This document shows, one piece after another, positions 16,004 to 23,950 of a stretch of DNA of 24,482 nucleotides (its first letter is position 1; each line of letters begins with the position of its first letter). The position numbers and the translations under genes are program-made. The notes beneath the pieces were generated by a model. The model saw nothing but the letters and a program-made list of their open reading frames with translations. It searched no databases and was not told where the DNA came from. Origin of the DNA: Nitrososphaerota archaeon (GTDB lineage: Archaea > Thermoproteota > Nitrososphaeria > Nitrososphaerales > Nitrosopumilaceae); NCBI GenBank assembly GCA_016126025.1, contig JAEFDA010000013.1:1-24482 (forward strand), written 5' to 3'.

Positions 16004-17251
16004 TCAGGCGCGCCGCACACGGACCTTCTCGGTCCTGTTGTTGGACGCCGCCTCCACCTCCATACTCACGCCCCCGACCGCAACGCTGTCGCCCGTCGCC
16101 GGTATCTTCTTGAGATGGGCGTACAGCAGGCCGTTCAGCGTGACGTAGTCGGCGCCCTCGGGTATGGATGAGCCCAGTATCTTGTTCACCTTCGCTATCT
16201 TCATGTCGCCGCTGGCCAGTATGGTGTCCTTGTCCACCTTATGGTACCCGGCCGGCTCCGCCGCGTCGGTCTCGTCCTCTATCTCGCCCACTATGGTCTC
16301 CAGCAGGTCCTCCATGGTGACCAGGCCGTCCACGCCACCGTGCTCGTCTATCACTATGGCCATGTGGGTCTTGAGGTCCCTCATCTCCTTGAGCAGCAGG
16401 CTGACGGTCCTCTCCTGCGGAACAAATACCGGCTTGCGCGCTATGTCCGCCAGCGACTTGAGCTGGTAGTCCCCCTCGATGGTCACCAGTACGTCCTTTA
16501 GGTGCACGAACCCGGTGATGTCGTCAAGGTCCCTGCCGTATATGGGTATGCGGGAGTGGGACGTTTTGTTTATCTCGGGCAGGGCGTCTATCAGGAGGGT
16601 GCTCTCTGGCATGGACACCATCTTAGCCCTAGGGGTCATCACGCGCCGTATGGTGATGTCGTCAAAGCGCAAGGCCCCGTGGACCATCTCGGTCTCCTCC
16701 TTCTCCAGAGCCTTGTCCTTGAGGCCCTGCTCCACCATGCCGCGTATGTCGTCCTCGGTGATGGGGGGCGAGTTGTAGCTGCTTCCGGTCAGCCTCACCA
16801 CGCGTTTTGCGATGATCTCGAACATCTTTACTATGGGCCACATCGCATAGCTGAACACCAGAAGCACCCCGGCGAACCGCAGTGCCACCTTGGTAGAGTT
16901 GGCATTGCAGTACGTCTTGGGGGTGATCTCGCCGAATATCAGTATCAGAAACGTCATGACACCCACCGCGACGGCCAGCCCGGCCTCGCCGAAGATGCGC
17001 AGCGCCACGCTGGTGGCCAGGGCCGAGGAGCCCACGTTGGCCAGGTTGTTTCCCAGGTTGACGCTGGACATCATCCAGCCGGGGTTGGACTTTAGCTTGT
17101 AGAGGGCCTCGGCGCCCTTGACGCCGCTCTTTCTCATCTGGTTGACCTTGGCGTCCCGGGTCCCCACCAGCGCCACCTCAAGGCCGCTGAAGAACGACGA
17201 GAGCCCTATGAGCAGGCCCAGCCCCAGGATCTCCACCCAGAGATCTACCAC
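16004..17251 (-). CDS. CNNM/CorC-type membrane protein (DUF21-CBS-CorC_HlyC)
   Basis: The 415-residue protein has an N-terminal DUF21/CNNM membrane domain: hydrophobic segments at about 5-25, 75-130 and 140-160, with the conserved GEITPKTYCN motif. A CBS pair follows at about 200-330 (MTPRAKMV, then HGGVDGLVTMEDLLETIVGEI), and the C-terminal CorC_HlyC domain covers about 340-410. Relatives are implicated in Mg2+ or Co2+ export or homeostasis; the old name 'hemolysin' is misleading. Start is GTG with a stop shortly upstream in frame. A CTAAAT element about 39 nt upstream could be its promoter. Together with CorA at 5719 it gives two Mg2+-related transporters in the window, though not adjacent. 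Confidence 0.92.
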   Translation of the reverse strand: MVDLWVEILGLGLLIGLSSFFSGLEVALVGTRDAKVNQMRKSGVKGAEALYKLKSNPGWMMSSVNLGNNLANVGSSALATSVALRIFGEAGLAVAVGVMTFLILIFGEITPKTYCNANSTKVALRFAGVLLVFSYAMWPIVKMFEIIAKRVVRLTGSSYNSPPITEDDIRGMVEQGLKDKALEKEETEMVHGALRFDDITIRRVMTPRAKMVSMPESTLLIDALPEINKTSHSRIPIYGRDLDDITGFVHLKDVLVTIEGDYQLKSLADIARKPVFVPQERTVSLLLKEMRDLKTHMAIVIDEHGGVDGLVTMEDLLETIVGEIEDETDAAEPAGYHKVDKDTILASGDMKIAKVNKILGSSIPEGADYVTLNGLLYAHLKKIPATGDSVAVGGVSMEVEAASNNRTEKVRVRRA

Positions 17252-17339
17252 GGCAACCCCGCGCCCGCCATGGAATCATCCGCCGTCATTTAGTGCAATA
17301 CCACCATCATTTGGCATGGTTGGTACGCGCGTTTGCCAT

Positions 17340-18671
17340 TTAACTTTTACCTTGGTTCTTGGGCGGGCGGGCAAAGCGGTTGGCCGGGTTGTTGTGGTAC
17401 TCCACCGACAGCATGGGATCCTTCTGTCGGCCGGTGAGTATGCCCACCACCCGGTCGTCCCGCATCATGATGCCGTCCCGCACCAGCTTCCTGATGCCGG
17501 CCAACGCCGCGCCCGACGCCATCTCGCAGTCAAACCCGTTGAGCCCCACCACCGACATGGCGTCCAGCATCTCGGCGTCCGACACGGTTACCACCACCCC
17601 GCCGGTAAAGTCCAGCGCCCGGAGACCTTTGAGTATGTTGGCCGGGCGGCCTATCTGTATGGCAGTAGCTCCGGTGGCCGGCCGCCCGTTCCTGCCGTAA
17701 TATTCGTCTATTATGCCGGTGTCTACCCTGCCCCCGTTCCACCGCAGCGGGGCGCCGTACCTGCCGTTGTACATGTCCGAGAGTGTTGAGGCACCCTCGG
17801 CATTGATGACCGCTATCCGGGGAACCTTCTTGATCCACCCCCACTCGTACAGCTCCATCAGGGCCTTTCCGCAGCTGGACGTGTTTCCCAGGGCGCCGCC
17901 CGGGTAGACGATCCAGTCGGGGGCGTCCCACTCCAGATACTCCAGTGCCCTATACGGTATGGTCTTTTGGCCCTCTATGCGGAACGGGTTCACCGAGTTT
18001 ACGGTGTACCCCCCTCCGGTCTGGGCGTCATGCAGGGACTGGGAGAGGGCGTCATCAAAGTTGCCGTCCACCTCCACGATCTGCGCCCCGAACTGGTACG
18101 CTTGGCTGAGCTTGCCCGGGGCTATCTGTCCGGCGGGTATGTACACGTCGCAGTCCATCTCCTCGTTGGCCGCGAACATGCCTGCCGACGCGGACGTGTT
18201 GCCGGTGGAGGCGCATACTATCCTTTTGGCGCCCACCATCCTGGCGTGGGTTACCGCCGTCGCCATCCCGTTGTCCTTGAAGGAGCCGCTGGGGTTGTAC
18301 CCTTCGGTCTGCAGCCACATGCACCCCTCGTCCATCCCGGCGAACTCGGAGGCCTGCTTCATGTGGTATGGCCCGGTCTGCCTTCCCTCGGCGCCGTCCA
18401 GCGACACGAAGCGCCGGGCGCACGCGTCGATATCCTCGGTGTCCACCTGGCAAAAGTTGAAGAGATCCCGGAAGCGCCACACGCCGCTCACGTTGAATAT
18501 GTTTCCCCGGTGGTTCCGGCGCGCATAGAAGGTCTCCTTTAGGTCGGTGCTGGGAGCCTTGTCGTACACGACGTCGGTGGGATGGCCCCTCTCGCACCGG
18601 AACGCCACGCCGTCTACCGGATATTCCAGGCCGCAGTCCGGGTGGATGCACTTTAGCCGGGCCCCCGCCAT
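17340..18671 (-). CDS. thrC: Threonine synthase
   Basis: This 443-residue PLP enzyme converts O-phosphohomoserine to threonine. A rubredoxin-like zinc motif sits at the N-terminus (C8, C13, C26, H30). The PLP Lys is K132 in NPSGSFKDNGMA, followed by the phosphate/cofactor-binding segments CASTGNTSASAG and the Gly-rich loop YPGGALGNTSS. This is the type II PLP fold of threonine synthases; the zinc-containing N-terminus is common in archaeal versions. ATG at 18671 lies about 27 nt from a TATA-like box. The CBS-domain gene follows 88 nt downstream on the same strand. Confidence 0.94.
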   Translation of the reverse strand: MAGARLKCIHPDCGLEYPVDGVAFRCERGHPTDVVYDKAPSTDLKETFYARRNHRGNIFNVSGVWRFRDLFNFCQVDTEDIDACARRFVSLDGAEGRQTGPYHMKQASEFAGMDEGCMWLQTEGYNPSGSFKDNGMATAVTHARMVGAKRIVCASTGNTSASAGMFAANEEMDCDVYIPAGQIAPGKLSQAYQFGAQIVEVDGNFDDALSQSLHDAQTGGGYTVNSVNPFRIEGQKTIPYRALEYLEWDAPDWIVYPGGALGNTSSCGKALMELYEWGWIKKVPRIAVINAEGASTLSDMYNGRYGAPLRWNGGRVDTGIIDEYYGRNGRPATGATAIQIGRPANILKGLRALDFTGGVVVTVSDAEMLDAMSVVGLNGFDCEMASGAALAGIRKLVRDGIMMRDDRVVGILTGRQKDPMLSVEYHNNPANRFARPPKNQGKS

Positions 18672-18694
18672 CTGCCCGGGATGGGCGGCGTATC

Positions 18695-18702
18695 AATTTA
18701 AG
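18695..18702 (-). promoter_or_regulatory. TATA-like box of thrC
   Basis: The minus strand reads CTTAAATT, centred 27-28 nt before the ATG at 18671, predicting a leaderless thrC mRNA. Confidence 0.65.
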
Positions 18703-18962
18703 TGTGGTAGGGACCGTCACAAGATCGCGCGGCGCTGCGCGCATGCGTACGTCCGTGGCTCCCGGCGCCATTCGGCCGCGGCCCGCCGTGCAGTATCGCC
18801 GCCATGCCGCCTAGATGCCCGAGTGTGGTGACGGGGGTCGCGGCGCCGTACGCGCCCCGGCCACCGGCGCTCCGCACAGACACATACCGACACCTTTCCG
18901 GCGGGGCGGATCCGCCGGATCCAGACGGATCAGGACAGCAATTTATTGGGATCGACAATATC
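18703..18962. other. Divergent intergenic region, GC-rich with a strong hairpin
   Basis: No gene is supported here. TCCGGCGG (18897-18904) pairs with CCGCCGGA (18912-18919) around a 7-nt loop, and the overlapping GGCGGATCCGCC (18905-18916) is a perfect 12-bp palindrome. A second AT element, CAATTTATTGGG, lies near 18939. These could be operator or RNA-structure signals for the small downstream gene. Confidence 0.4.
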
Positions 18963-18970
18963 TTTTTAAA
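18963..18970 (+). promoter_or_regulatory. TATA-like box of the coiled-coil mini-protein gene
   Basis: TTTTTAAA is centred 26-27 nt before ATG at 18993. Confidence 0.65.
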
Positions 18971-18992
18971 TGCGCCCCTCCCGCATGGGGGC

Positions 18993-19139
18993 ATGAGTGA
19001 AGATACCATATACGACCGGGTGGCCAAGCTGGAGGACGATGTGGCAGCCCTCCGGAGAGAGATGGATGTCATAAACGAGTTTCACAAGAACAAGCTGGCC
19101 AAGCTGGAGATTAAAAAGATCAAGGACGGTAGCTACTAG
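18993..19139 (+). CDS. 48-residue coiled-coil mini-protein
   Basis: Not assigned to a family. The 48 residues are highly charged and helical, with heptad-like spacing of hydrophobics from residue 8 to 40 (V-x2-L-x3-V-x2-L-x3-M-x2-I) and a Lys-rich end. It would be a small soluble helical oligomer. ATG at 18993 stands at the right distance from a TATA box; the frame is open upstream, but that sequence crosses the promoter. Its TAG and the stop of the opposite sirB1-like gene share the palindrome CTAG (19136-19139), so the two genes converge with a 4-nt overlap. Confidence 0.7.
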   Translation: MSEDTIYDRVAKLEDDVAALRREMDVINEFHKNKLAKLEIKKIKDGSY

Positions 19140-19852
19140 CGCCGCTCCATTGACGCAATCAGGTCCTCAACCTGCTCAATGTCGTGTGCGTCGGGGTTGG
19201 CCCGAAGGTATCTTTTCAGCCACCAAGCGGCCCGCTCATCGCCCCGGCGGTGCAGTATAATGCCTATGTCCCGGTCATGGCACGGGTGATCCGCGCCCAT
19301 CCCCCGGGCCATGGCTATGCAGCGCAGCACCCTTTGGTGGTCGGGCAGCCGCATGTATGCTCTCCGCAATATGTGCAACAGGTGGGCCAGTATGTACGGC
19401 TCGGGCAGCGGGGGCCGGCCCGGCTCGACGGGGCGGTTGCCCACCATGTCCAGGGCCCGGCTGTTCACCTCCAAGTGAGGGCGCTCCGGCGAGGCGGTTA
19501 TGGCAGCCGCATATCCTGCATATCCCAAGGCCTCGCGGCATATAACGGCCACAGCCAGCGGGTATCCGTACCCCCGCTCCATAACCGAGTCCAGCAGTAT
19601 GTGCCGGAGCGCGCCGCCGGTGCCGGCCGCATCCCCGGACATGTTCGCGTCCAATCCCCCGTACATCGGCCGCCGCCCGCCCAGCATAGCCAGCTCGCGT
19701 ATGGTCGCCATCTGCGAGGAGATGTCCAGATCAGGGCGCTCCAGCACCTGGGACATCTTGAGGCACTTTTGCGCCAGGGATACGGAGGGGACGGCCGCGT
19801 ACGCTATCCATTCCGCCGCCCAGGCATCAAAGGGAAGCGAACCGCCGGACAT
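19136..19852 (-). CDS. SirB1/YchA-like transglutaminase-fold protein
   Basis: This 238-residue protein resembles the SirB1 family: helical N-terminus, then the segment LRHILLDSVMERGYGYPLAVA matching the family's VLERRRGIPISL-type core. The C-terminal helical tail (RDIGIILHRRGDERAAWWL, then LRANPDAHDIEQVEDLI) follows the TPR-like end of SirB1. SirB1 proteins have a transglutaminase-like fold and unknown biochemistry. The usual catalytic Cys is not evident in the expected place, so it may be non-enzymatic. ATG at 19852 overlaps the upstream gene by 26 nt, implying co-transcription with the unknown 392-residue protein. Assignment rests on pattern similarity by eye. Confidence 0.6.
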   Translation of the reverse strand: MSGGSLPFDAWAAEWIAYAAVPSVSLAQKCLKMSQVLERPDLDISSQMATIRELAMLGGRRPMYGGLDANMSGDAAGTGGALRHILLDSVMERGYGYPLAVAVICREALGYAGYAAAITASPERPHLEVNSRALDMVGNRPVEPGRPPLPEPYILAHLLHILRRAYMRLPDHQRVLRCIAMARGMGADHPCHDRDIGIILHRRGDERAAWWLKRYLRANPDAHDIEQVEDLIASMERR

Positions 19853-21005
19853 ACCTGGGAGGGTCCTTCAGCTCAGTGGTTGTCGGGGGCGACTCGATCA
19901 TGGTGCGGAACGCCCCGGCGCCCATCTCCCCACCCGCATGCTCGACAAAGTCCCGTCCCATGTCCTTGCGGGTCTGGTACGAGCCGGCCCCGGATCCCGA
20001 GAAGGTTGCCGAGTACTGCGCAAAGTCGGGGTCATCGCCGAGTATATGGTGTACTGCATACCCGGCCATCCCTTCCATGACCGAGAATGCGGCGTGGTGG
20101 CGCTGTATGGGAGAGAGCCATTCCATGTACGTGTCGGAGAGCTCGGGCAGGTGCCGCTCTATGGCCGGATCCACCTCCACGTGCGTGTACGTCATGACGT
20201 CCGGCCCTATCTGGCCGGTCAGAAAGTGATCCGGGTTCAGGAAGAAGAACAGGTTGGCCTTTCTGGCGAACGGAAAGTCGTCTGGAACCGCCTGCAGCTG
20301 TAGGTAGTCAGAGAGCTCCTTGACGCTTCCCTCGTCCATGTCCAGCACGATGCCGGCCAGCTTCTCGTTTATGGTGTTGACCTCGGCGGCGGCCAGCCGG
20401 TTGGCCCGCTGGAGCGGCTCCTGTATGGAGTGGACGCTCTCCTCCAGTATGGTCATCTTGGCGGCGCCCACATAACCGGACCTGACCTGCCCGACGGGGC
20501 CTCCGCCCATCTTGTGCAGTATTATGTCCGGGTATCTGGAAAGGACGAACCTGTTGACGAATATGGTCCCGTCCAGGTAGTCGCCGTACGTGGTGGTTAT
20601 CTTGGATATGTACTGTATGGCATAGGTGGAGTAGACCAGGTACTTGGCCGGATCTGCCCGCATGGCATCTACGACGCCGCCCCGATCCTCGGCGGCCACG
20701 GCCCCGAAGAGCCCCTCCACGAAGCTGCGGGACTCGGACGGGCAGAAGACCTTTCTGCCCTTTACCATCTTGAGATCATGCAGCTCCGGGTACTCGATGC
20801 GGACGTCGGGGTTCTGCCGGAGCCCCAGTAGGTCTGCCGCCCGGCCGGCCATCTCCGGCTGCATGCGGTCGCACAAGTCCTTGATGTCGTCAAACGCGTC
20901 GTTGTGCGGCGCCTCCTCGGCGAGCCTGGCTATCTCTTTTTCCTCGCTCAGCTCCACGTCCAGCTGGCCGAAGAGCGCCTCGGCGAACTCGTCGAACTCG
21001 GACAA
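19827..21005 (-). CDS. Conserved-looking protein of unknown function (about 392 residues)
   Basis: I do not recognise a family. The product appears soluble, acidic and largely helical, with no signal peptide. Possible metal or active-site residues occur in TILEESVHSIQEP and in IQRHHAAFSVMEGMAGYAVHHI, where Glu and His recur in helices; this hints at a helical metal-binding or peptidase-like fold but proves nothing. I prefer the TTG at 21005 (reading LSEFDEFAEALFG) because it lies 28-29 nt from the AT box at 21029-21037. The alternative ATG at 21053 would put that box inside the coding sequence and leave only 9 nt between divergent starts. It is followed by the overlapping sirB1-like gene. Confidence 0.75.
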   Translation of the reverse strand: MSEFDEFAEALFGQLDVELSEEKEIARLAEEAPHNDAFDDIKDLCDRMQPEMAGRAADLLGLRQNPDVRIEYPELHDLKMVKGRKVFCPSESRSFVEGLFGAVAAEDRGGVVDAMRADPAKYLVYSTYAIQYISKITTTYGDYLDGTIFVNRFVLSRYPDIILHKMGGGPVGQVRSGYVGAAKMTILEESVHSIQEPLQRANRLAAAEVNTINEKLAGIVLDMDEGSVKELSDYLQLQAVPDDFPFARKANLFFFLNPDHFLTGQIGPDVMTYTHVEVDPAIERHLPELSDTYMEWLSPIQRHHAAFSVMEGMAGYAVHHILGDDPDFAQYSATFSGSGAGSYQTRKDMGRDFVEHAGGEMGAGAFRTMIESPPTTTELKDPPRYVRRFASL

Positions 21006-21028
21006 CTGGGCTGGATCTCCCCCCTGCC

Positions 21029-21038
21029 AATTTATTAC
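21029..21038. promoter_or_regulatory. Shared divergent TATA-like box
   Basis: AATTTATTAC on the plus strand reads GTAATAAATT on the minus strand. It is about 28.5 nt from the plus ATG at 21063 and about 28.5 nt from the minus TTG at 21005, so one AT island could serve both genes. Confidence 0.55.
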
Positions 21039-21062
21039 TATGCCGCCCCCCATACCGCCGGA

Positions 21063-21923
21063 ATGGCGTGCCCCGCCGGCGTGATAGCGTGCACCGCGTG
21101 TTCCTCAGGTATAGTGCGGCGTGGGGATATGGAGCGGTGTGTGGCGTGCGGCGCCTCATACCCGGTGGTCTCGGGCATTCCGGTACTGTTTGGCGACCTG
21201 CGGGGATACCTGGCCGAGAGGCACTCGGTGGGAGTCCAGATGATGCGGTCGTGCGGCCGGGATGCCCGGGAGATGGTGGCTGCTGCGATGCCCGCGGATG
21301 CGGGGTGCGACTCCCGGGGCGCATCAGAGCGGCGGTGGGCAGCCATATACCAGTCCGGCGCCGACGCCGGAATGTACCGCCACATCCTGGATGTGGCGCC
21401 TCCGGTCTCGGGCCATACGGTGCTGGAGCACGGGTGCTCGGTGGGGACCTTCTCGCGCCTGCTGAGGGATGATGGCGCCGAGGTGACCGGCGTGGATGCC
21501 TCGTTTCCGGCGCTGAGCATGGCCGCGCGCCAGGGCCATGACATACGGTATGTGGCGGCGGACTCAGCCTCGCTCTCGTGCGGCATGTTCGACGTGGTGG
21601 TGTCACTGAACATGTTGGAGATCATGGAGCCCCGTACGCTGCTCGGCGCCATGGCCTCCCGGGCTGCCCGGCGCGTGGTGGTGGCGGATCCCTATGACTA
21701 CTCCCGGGGGGACCGCACCGTGTCCGGACCCATGGACGGCACGGCCGTCCGCGGGTTTCTTCGCAGCATGGGCTTTGACATAGTGGCGGGGACCGAGAGG
21801 CCCTCGTTCATACCCTGGGAGATACACACATTTAATAGTGCTTTTATAGGTTCTACATGTATGAATATACGTGAAGCTCACCAAGGAGGACATCGTGCGG
21901 GTGAAAGACGGCTCGCCGCTTGA
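21063..21923 (+). CDS. SAM-dependent methyltransferase with N-terminal zinc ribbon
   Basis: The 286-residue frame begins with a zinc-ribbon-like element (CTAC, then CVAC, C11/C14/C25/C28) followed by YPVVSGIPVLF, similar to Trm112-like domains. A class I methyltransferase core follows: LEHGCSVGTFSRLL binds SAM, GVDAS is the acidic strand end, and FDVVVSLNMLE is motif II-like. The substrate is unknown. The last ~30 residues (after about 21830) run through an AT-rich promoter and overlap the recombinase gene by 53 nt. They look unlike the rest of the protein and may be a read-through tail created when the downstream element arrived. The start is set by TATA spacing. Confidence 0.82.
   Translation: MACPAGVIACTACSSGIVRRGDMERCVACGASYPVVSGIPVLFGDLRGYLAERHSVGVQMMRSCGRDAREMVAAAMPADAGCDSRGASERRWAAIYQSGADAGMYRHILDVAPPVSGHTVLEHGCSVGTFSRLLRDDGAEVTGVDASFPALSMAARQGHDIRYVAADSASLSCGMFDVVVSLNMLEIMEPRTLLGAMASRAARRVVVADPYDYSRGDRTVSGPMDGTAVRGFLRSMGFDIVAGTERPSFIPWEIHTFNSAFIGSTCMNIREAHQGGHRAGERRLAA
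21842..21849 (+). promoter_or_regulatory. TATA-like box of the recombinase gene
   Basis: TTTTATAG is centred 25-26 nt before GTG at 21871, inside the 3' end of the methyltransferase frame. The surrounding 21826-21870 is a distinct AT-rich patch. Confidence 0.65.
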
Positions 21924-23451
21924 TCTCTTCGGGCAGGGCATCAAGTCCAAAAAGACGCTGGACAAGTACACCGGGATGCTCCGGAGGATCACCTGCGATG
22001 TTCTGGAGGACGTGCTGGAGGGCACCTTTGAGGAGAGGGTGCGGCAGATGGTCGCCATAGGCCGGGAGGACCCCGGGTGGATGCGCGACTTGCTGCTGAA
22101 CCTGTCCAGAAAGCTGCGCGAGCGGACCGAGCTTCCCAGGGACGATCCGGACTATCTCAATCCTGACTCGATCGGGAACTACTTCAAGCCCATCAAGAAG
22201 CTGCTCGACATGAACGACGTGTCCATACCGTGGAGGAGGATATATGCCACCTATCCGGAGCGGGACAACGTGTCCGAGTCCAGGGGCTGGACCCGCGAGG
22301 AGATATCCACGATGCTGAAGCACGCGCACGGCCCGCTGGACAGGGCGCTGGTGCTGGTGCTGGCAAGCTCGGGCGTGCGCGCCGGCGGCCTGGACCTGAT
22401 CTGGGAGGACATCACGCCCATATACCGCGCGGAGGACGGCGGCCTCACGCTGGATCCGGGCCCCGACGACACGGTGGCGTGCGCCGTGCTGCGCGTGTAC
22501 CGCGGCTCGCCGGAGAGCTACCTGGCGTTTATCACGCCGGAGGCGTTCAACGCCCTGCAGGTGTACGGCCGCACGTGGGCCAAGCTGCGGGGGCACCTGC
22601 CGGGGCCGAAGGATCCCATATTTTTGGTGCAGACGGGCGCCAGCGCGTCCGCGAAGATACTCCGAGACAGGGTGGACAGGATGGCCGTCAAGGCCGGGCT
22701 GCGCGGGGACAAGCTCGGCAAGAGGTTCAGCGTCCCCTCCATGAACGGCTTCCGGCGCTTCTGGAACAAGACGTGCAAGGAGGCCGCGTCCGGCGAGTCG
22801 GCTCTGGCCTCGCTGATAAAAAAGGAGTACATGATGGGCCACCGGGGGCTTGTGGCGCTGGACCAGAACTACTTCAAGACCAACCTGATGGAGCTGGCCG
22901 TCGAGTACGTCAAGGTCGTGGCGGATTTGACCATAGACGACTCCGAGCGCCTGAAGCAGTCCAACAGGCGCATGGCCGAGAACATACAGGCATTGGAGGG
23001 CGAGAAGGACGCCAAGATGACGCGGCTGGAGGCCGAGGCGGAGCGGATGCGGCTGGAGGTGGAGCGCGTGCGGCGCGAGAAGGACGAGGCGGTGGAGCGC
23101 GTGCGGGAGGAGGTGGCCGAGATCCGCGACCGGGGCGGCGCCACGGCCGACGAGATACTCAACGCGTTTCTGAAGTCGCCAAAGGCCGGCGGGGTGCCCG
23201 GCGAGGTGGCGGAGTCGTTCACCGGCATGATGCGGCAGCTGGGGGCGGCGCATGAGAATGCGATACGCGAGATGAGGGCCGAGTACGATGCGGCCATGCG
23301 CGGCATGAAGGCCGAGTACGGCGCCAAGATTGATGCGATGCGGCGCGAGATGGACCGGATGGCCAAGGCGGAGGGCGCCGGCCACGGCCCGTCGGCCGGA
23401 CCGGTGGAGGACGTCCCCGGCGGGGAGAGGCGCGGCCACGATCAGCCCTAG
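21871..23451 (+). CDS. Tyrosine recombinase/integrase-like protein with C-terminal coiled coil
   Basis: This 526-residue protein has an N-terminal helical core-binding region (about 1-130) and a catalytic domain (about 138-345). Arg170 is in LASSGVRAGGLDLIW, box II is N292-GF-R295 where families usually have HxxR, His324 is in MMGHRGL, and the nucleophile candidate is Tyr334 in DQNYFK. This is the R...(H)xxR...H...Y order of tyrosine recombinases with His changed to Asn. Residues 355-500 form a long charged coiled coil (RLEAEAERMRLEVERVRREK and degenerate repeats EMRAEYDAAMRGMKAEY). GTG at 21871 fits the TATA box. Such enzymes integrate or excise mobile DNA; the coiled coil may be an oligomerisation or partner-binding module. 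Recombination activity is inferred. Confidence 0.82.
   Translation: MKLTKEDIVRVKDGSPLDLFGQGIKSKKTLDKYTGMLRRITCDVLEDVLEGTFEERVRQMVAIGREDPGWMRDLLLNLSRKLRERTELPRDDPDYLNPDSIGNYFKPIKKLLDMNDVSIPWRRIYATYPERDNVSESRGWTREEISTMLKHAHGPLDRALVLVLASSGVRAGGLDLIWEDITPIYRAEDGGLTLDPGPDDTVACAVLRVYRGSPESYLAFITPEAFNALQVYGRTWAKLRGHLPGPKDPIFLVQTGASASAKILRDRVDRMAVKAGLRGDKLGKRFSVPSMNGFRRFWNKTCKEAASGESALASLIKKEYMMGHRGLVALDQNYFKTNLMELAVEYVKVVADLTIDDSERLKQSNRRMAENIQALEGEKDAKMTRLEAEAERMRLEVERVRREKDEAVERVREEVAEIRDRGGATADEILNAFLKSPKAGGVPGEVAESFTGMMRQLGAAHENAIREMRAEYDAAMRGMKAEYGAKIDAMRREMDRMAKAEGAGHGPSAGPVEDVPGGERRGHDQP
23267..23345 (+). repeat. Imperfect coding repeat in the coiled coil
   Basis: Imperfect units of about 33 bp encode EMRAEYDAAMRG and GMKAEYGAKIDA, followed by a weaker third unit AMRREMDRMA. 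They arise from helical coiled-coil periodicity rather than a separate element. Confidence 0.5.
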
Positions 23452-23545
23452 GTGCCCGGCCGCGGCGGCCCGCCCGGCTCTCCAGAAGCGGCAGCGGGCG
23501 CCCCACATGCTACAGCGCCTCCCCCCGATCGCAGGCGCCGGCGGG

Positions 23546-23555
23546 CAATAGTAAC
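23546..23555 (+). promoter_or_regulatory. Weak TATA-like box before the orphan gene
   Basis: CAATAGTAAC is centred about 31 nt before ATG at 23582. It is the only AT-rich element in an otherwise very GC-rich gap. Confidence 0.35.
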
Positions 23556-23581
23556 TTGAGGAAGCGCGTCGACCCGCATTC

Positions 23582-23950
23582 ATGAAGGTGGTAGCGTTTG
23601 ACGCCAAAAGATTCCAGCACATCAGAAGAGGTTGGAACGAGAACGAGACCAAAGAGGAGAAAACGAGTGTATTCCTCTCGCAGATCGGTGCAGGGGTGAC
23701 AATACCGGAGCCGGATGAGTTTGCCAGGATCTACGTGGAGGCAAGCCAGGATCTGAAGCAAAGGTTTGATCTCTACTATGCCACCCCTTTTTTCAGCACC
23801 TGCCTAAAGGATCATCTCAGCCCCGCCGAGGCGGCGGACTTTGTGTGCCAACTGGTATTAGTTGGGATCATAAATAGACTCGATCCGAAATTAGCCGCGA
23901 CGCACTCTCTAGATTTTCGGTCTTATGCGCGGCCGCTATGCCGCGTTTAG
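23582..23950 (+). CDS. Unknown protein, probably 3'-truncated by an insertion sequence
   Basis: The 122-residue frame has no family I recognise. About the first 100 residues look like a normal soluble alpha/beta protein. It starts MKVVAFDAKRF, contains FARIYVEASQDLKQRFD, and has a helical PAEAADFVCQLVLVGIIN stretch. The last ~20 residues (after NRLDPKL) are coded by DNA that becomes AT-richer and runs into the 3' end of the opposite transposase, overlapping its stop by 15 nt. The natural C-terminus was therefore probably lost to the insertion. ATG at 23582 is preceded by a weak TATA-like box. Lower GC than the flanks suggests acquired DNA. Confidence 0.55.
   Translation: MKVVAFDAKRFQHIRRGWNENETKEEKTSVFLSQIGAGVTIPEPDEFARIYVEASQDLKQRFDLYYATPFFSTCLKDHLSPAEAADFVCQLVLVGIINRLDPKLAATHSLDFRSYARPLCRV

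Noticed and set aside
23452..23581. Possible gene or att site in the GC-rich gap after the recombinase
   Set aside because: No start with promoter, and no direct repeat of the 21830-21870 region was seen by eye.
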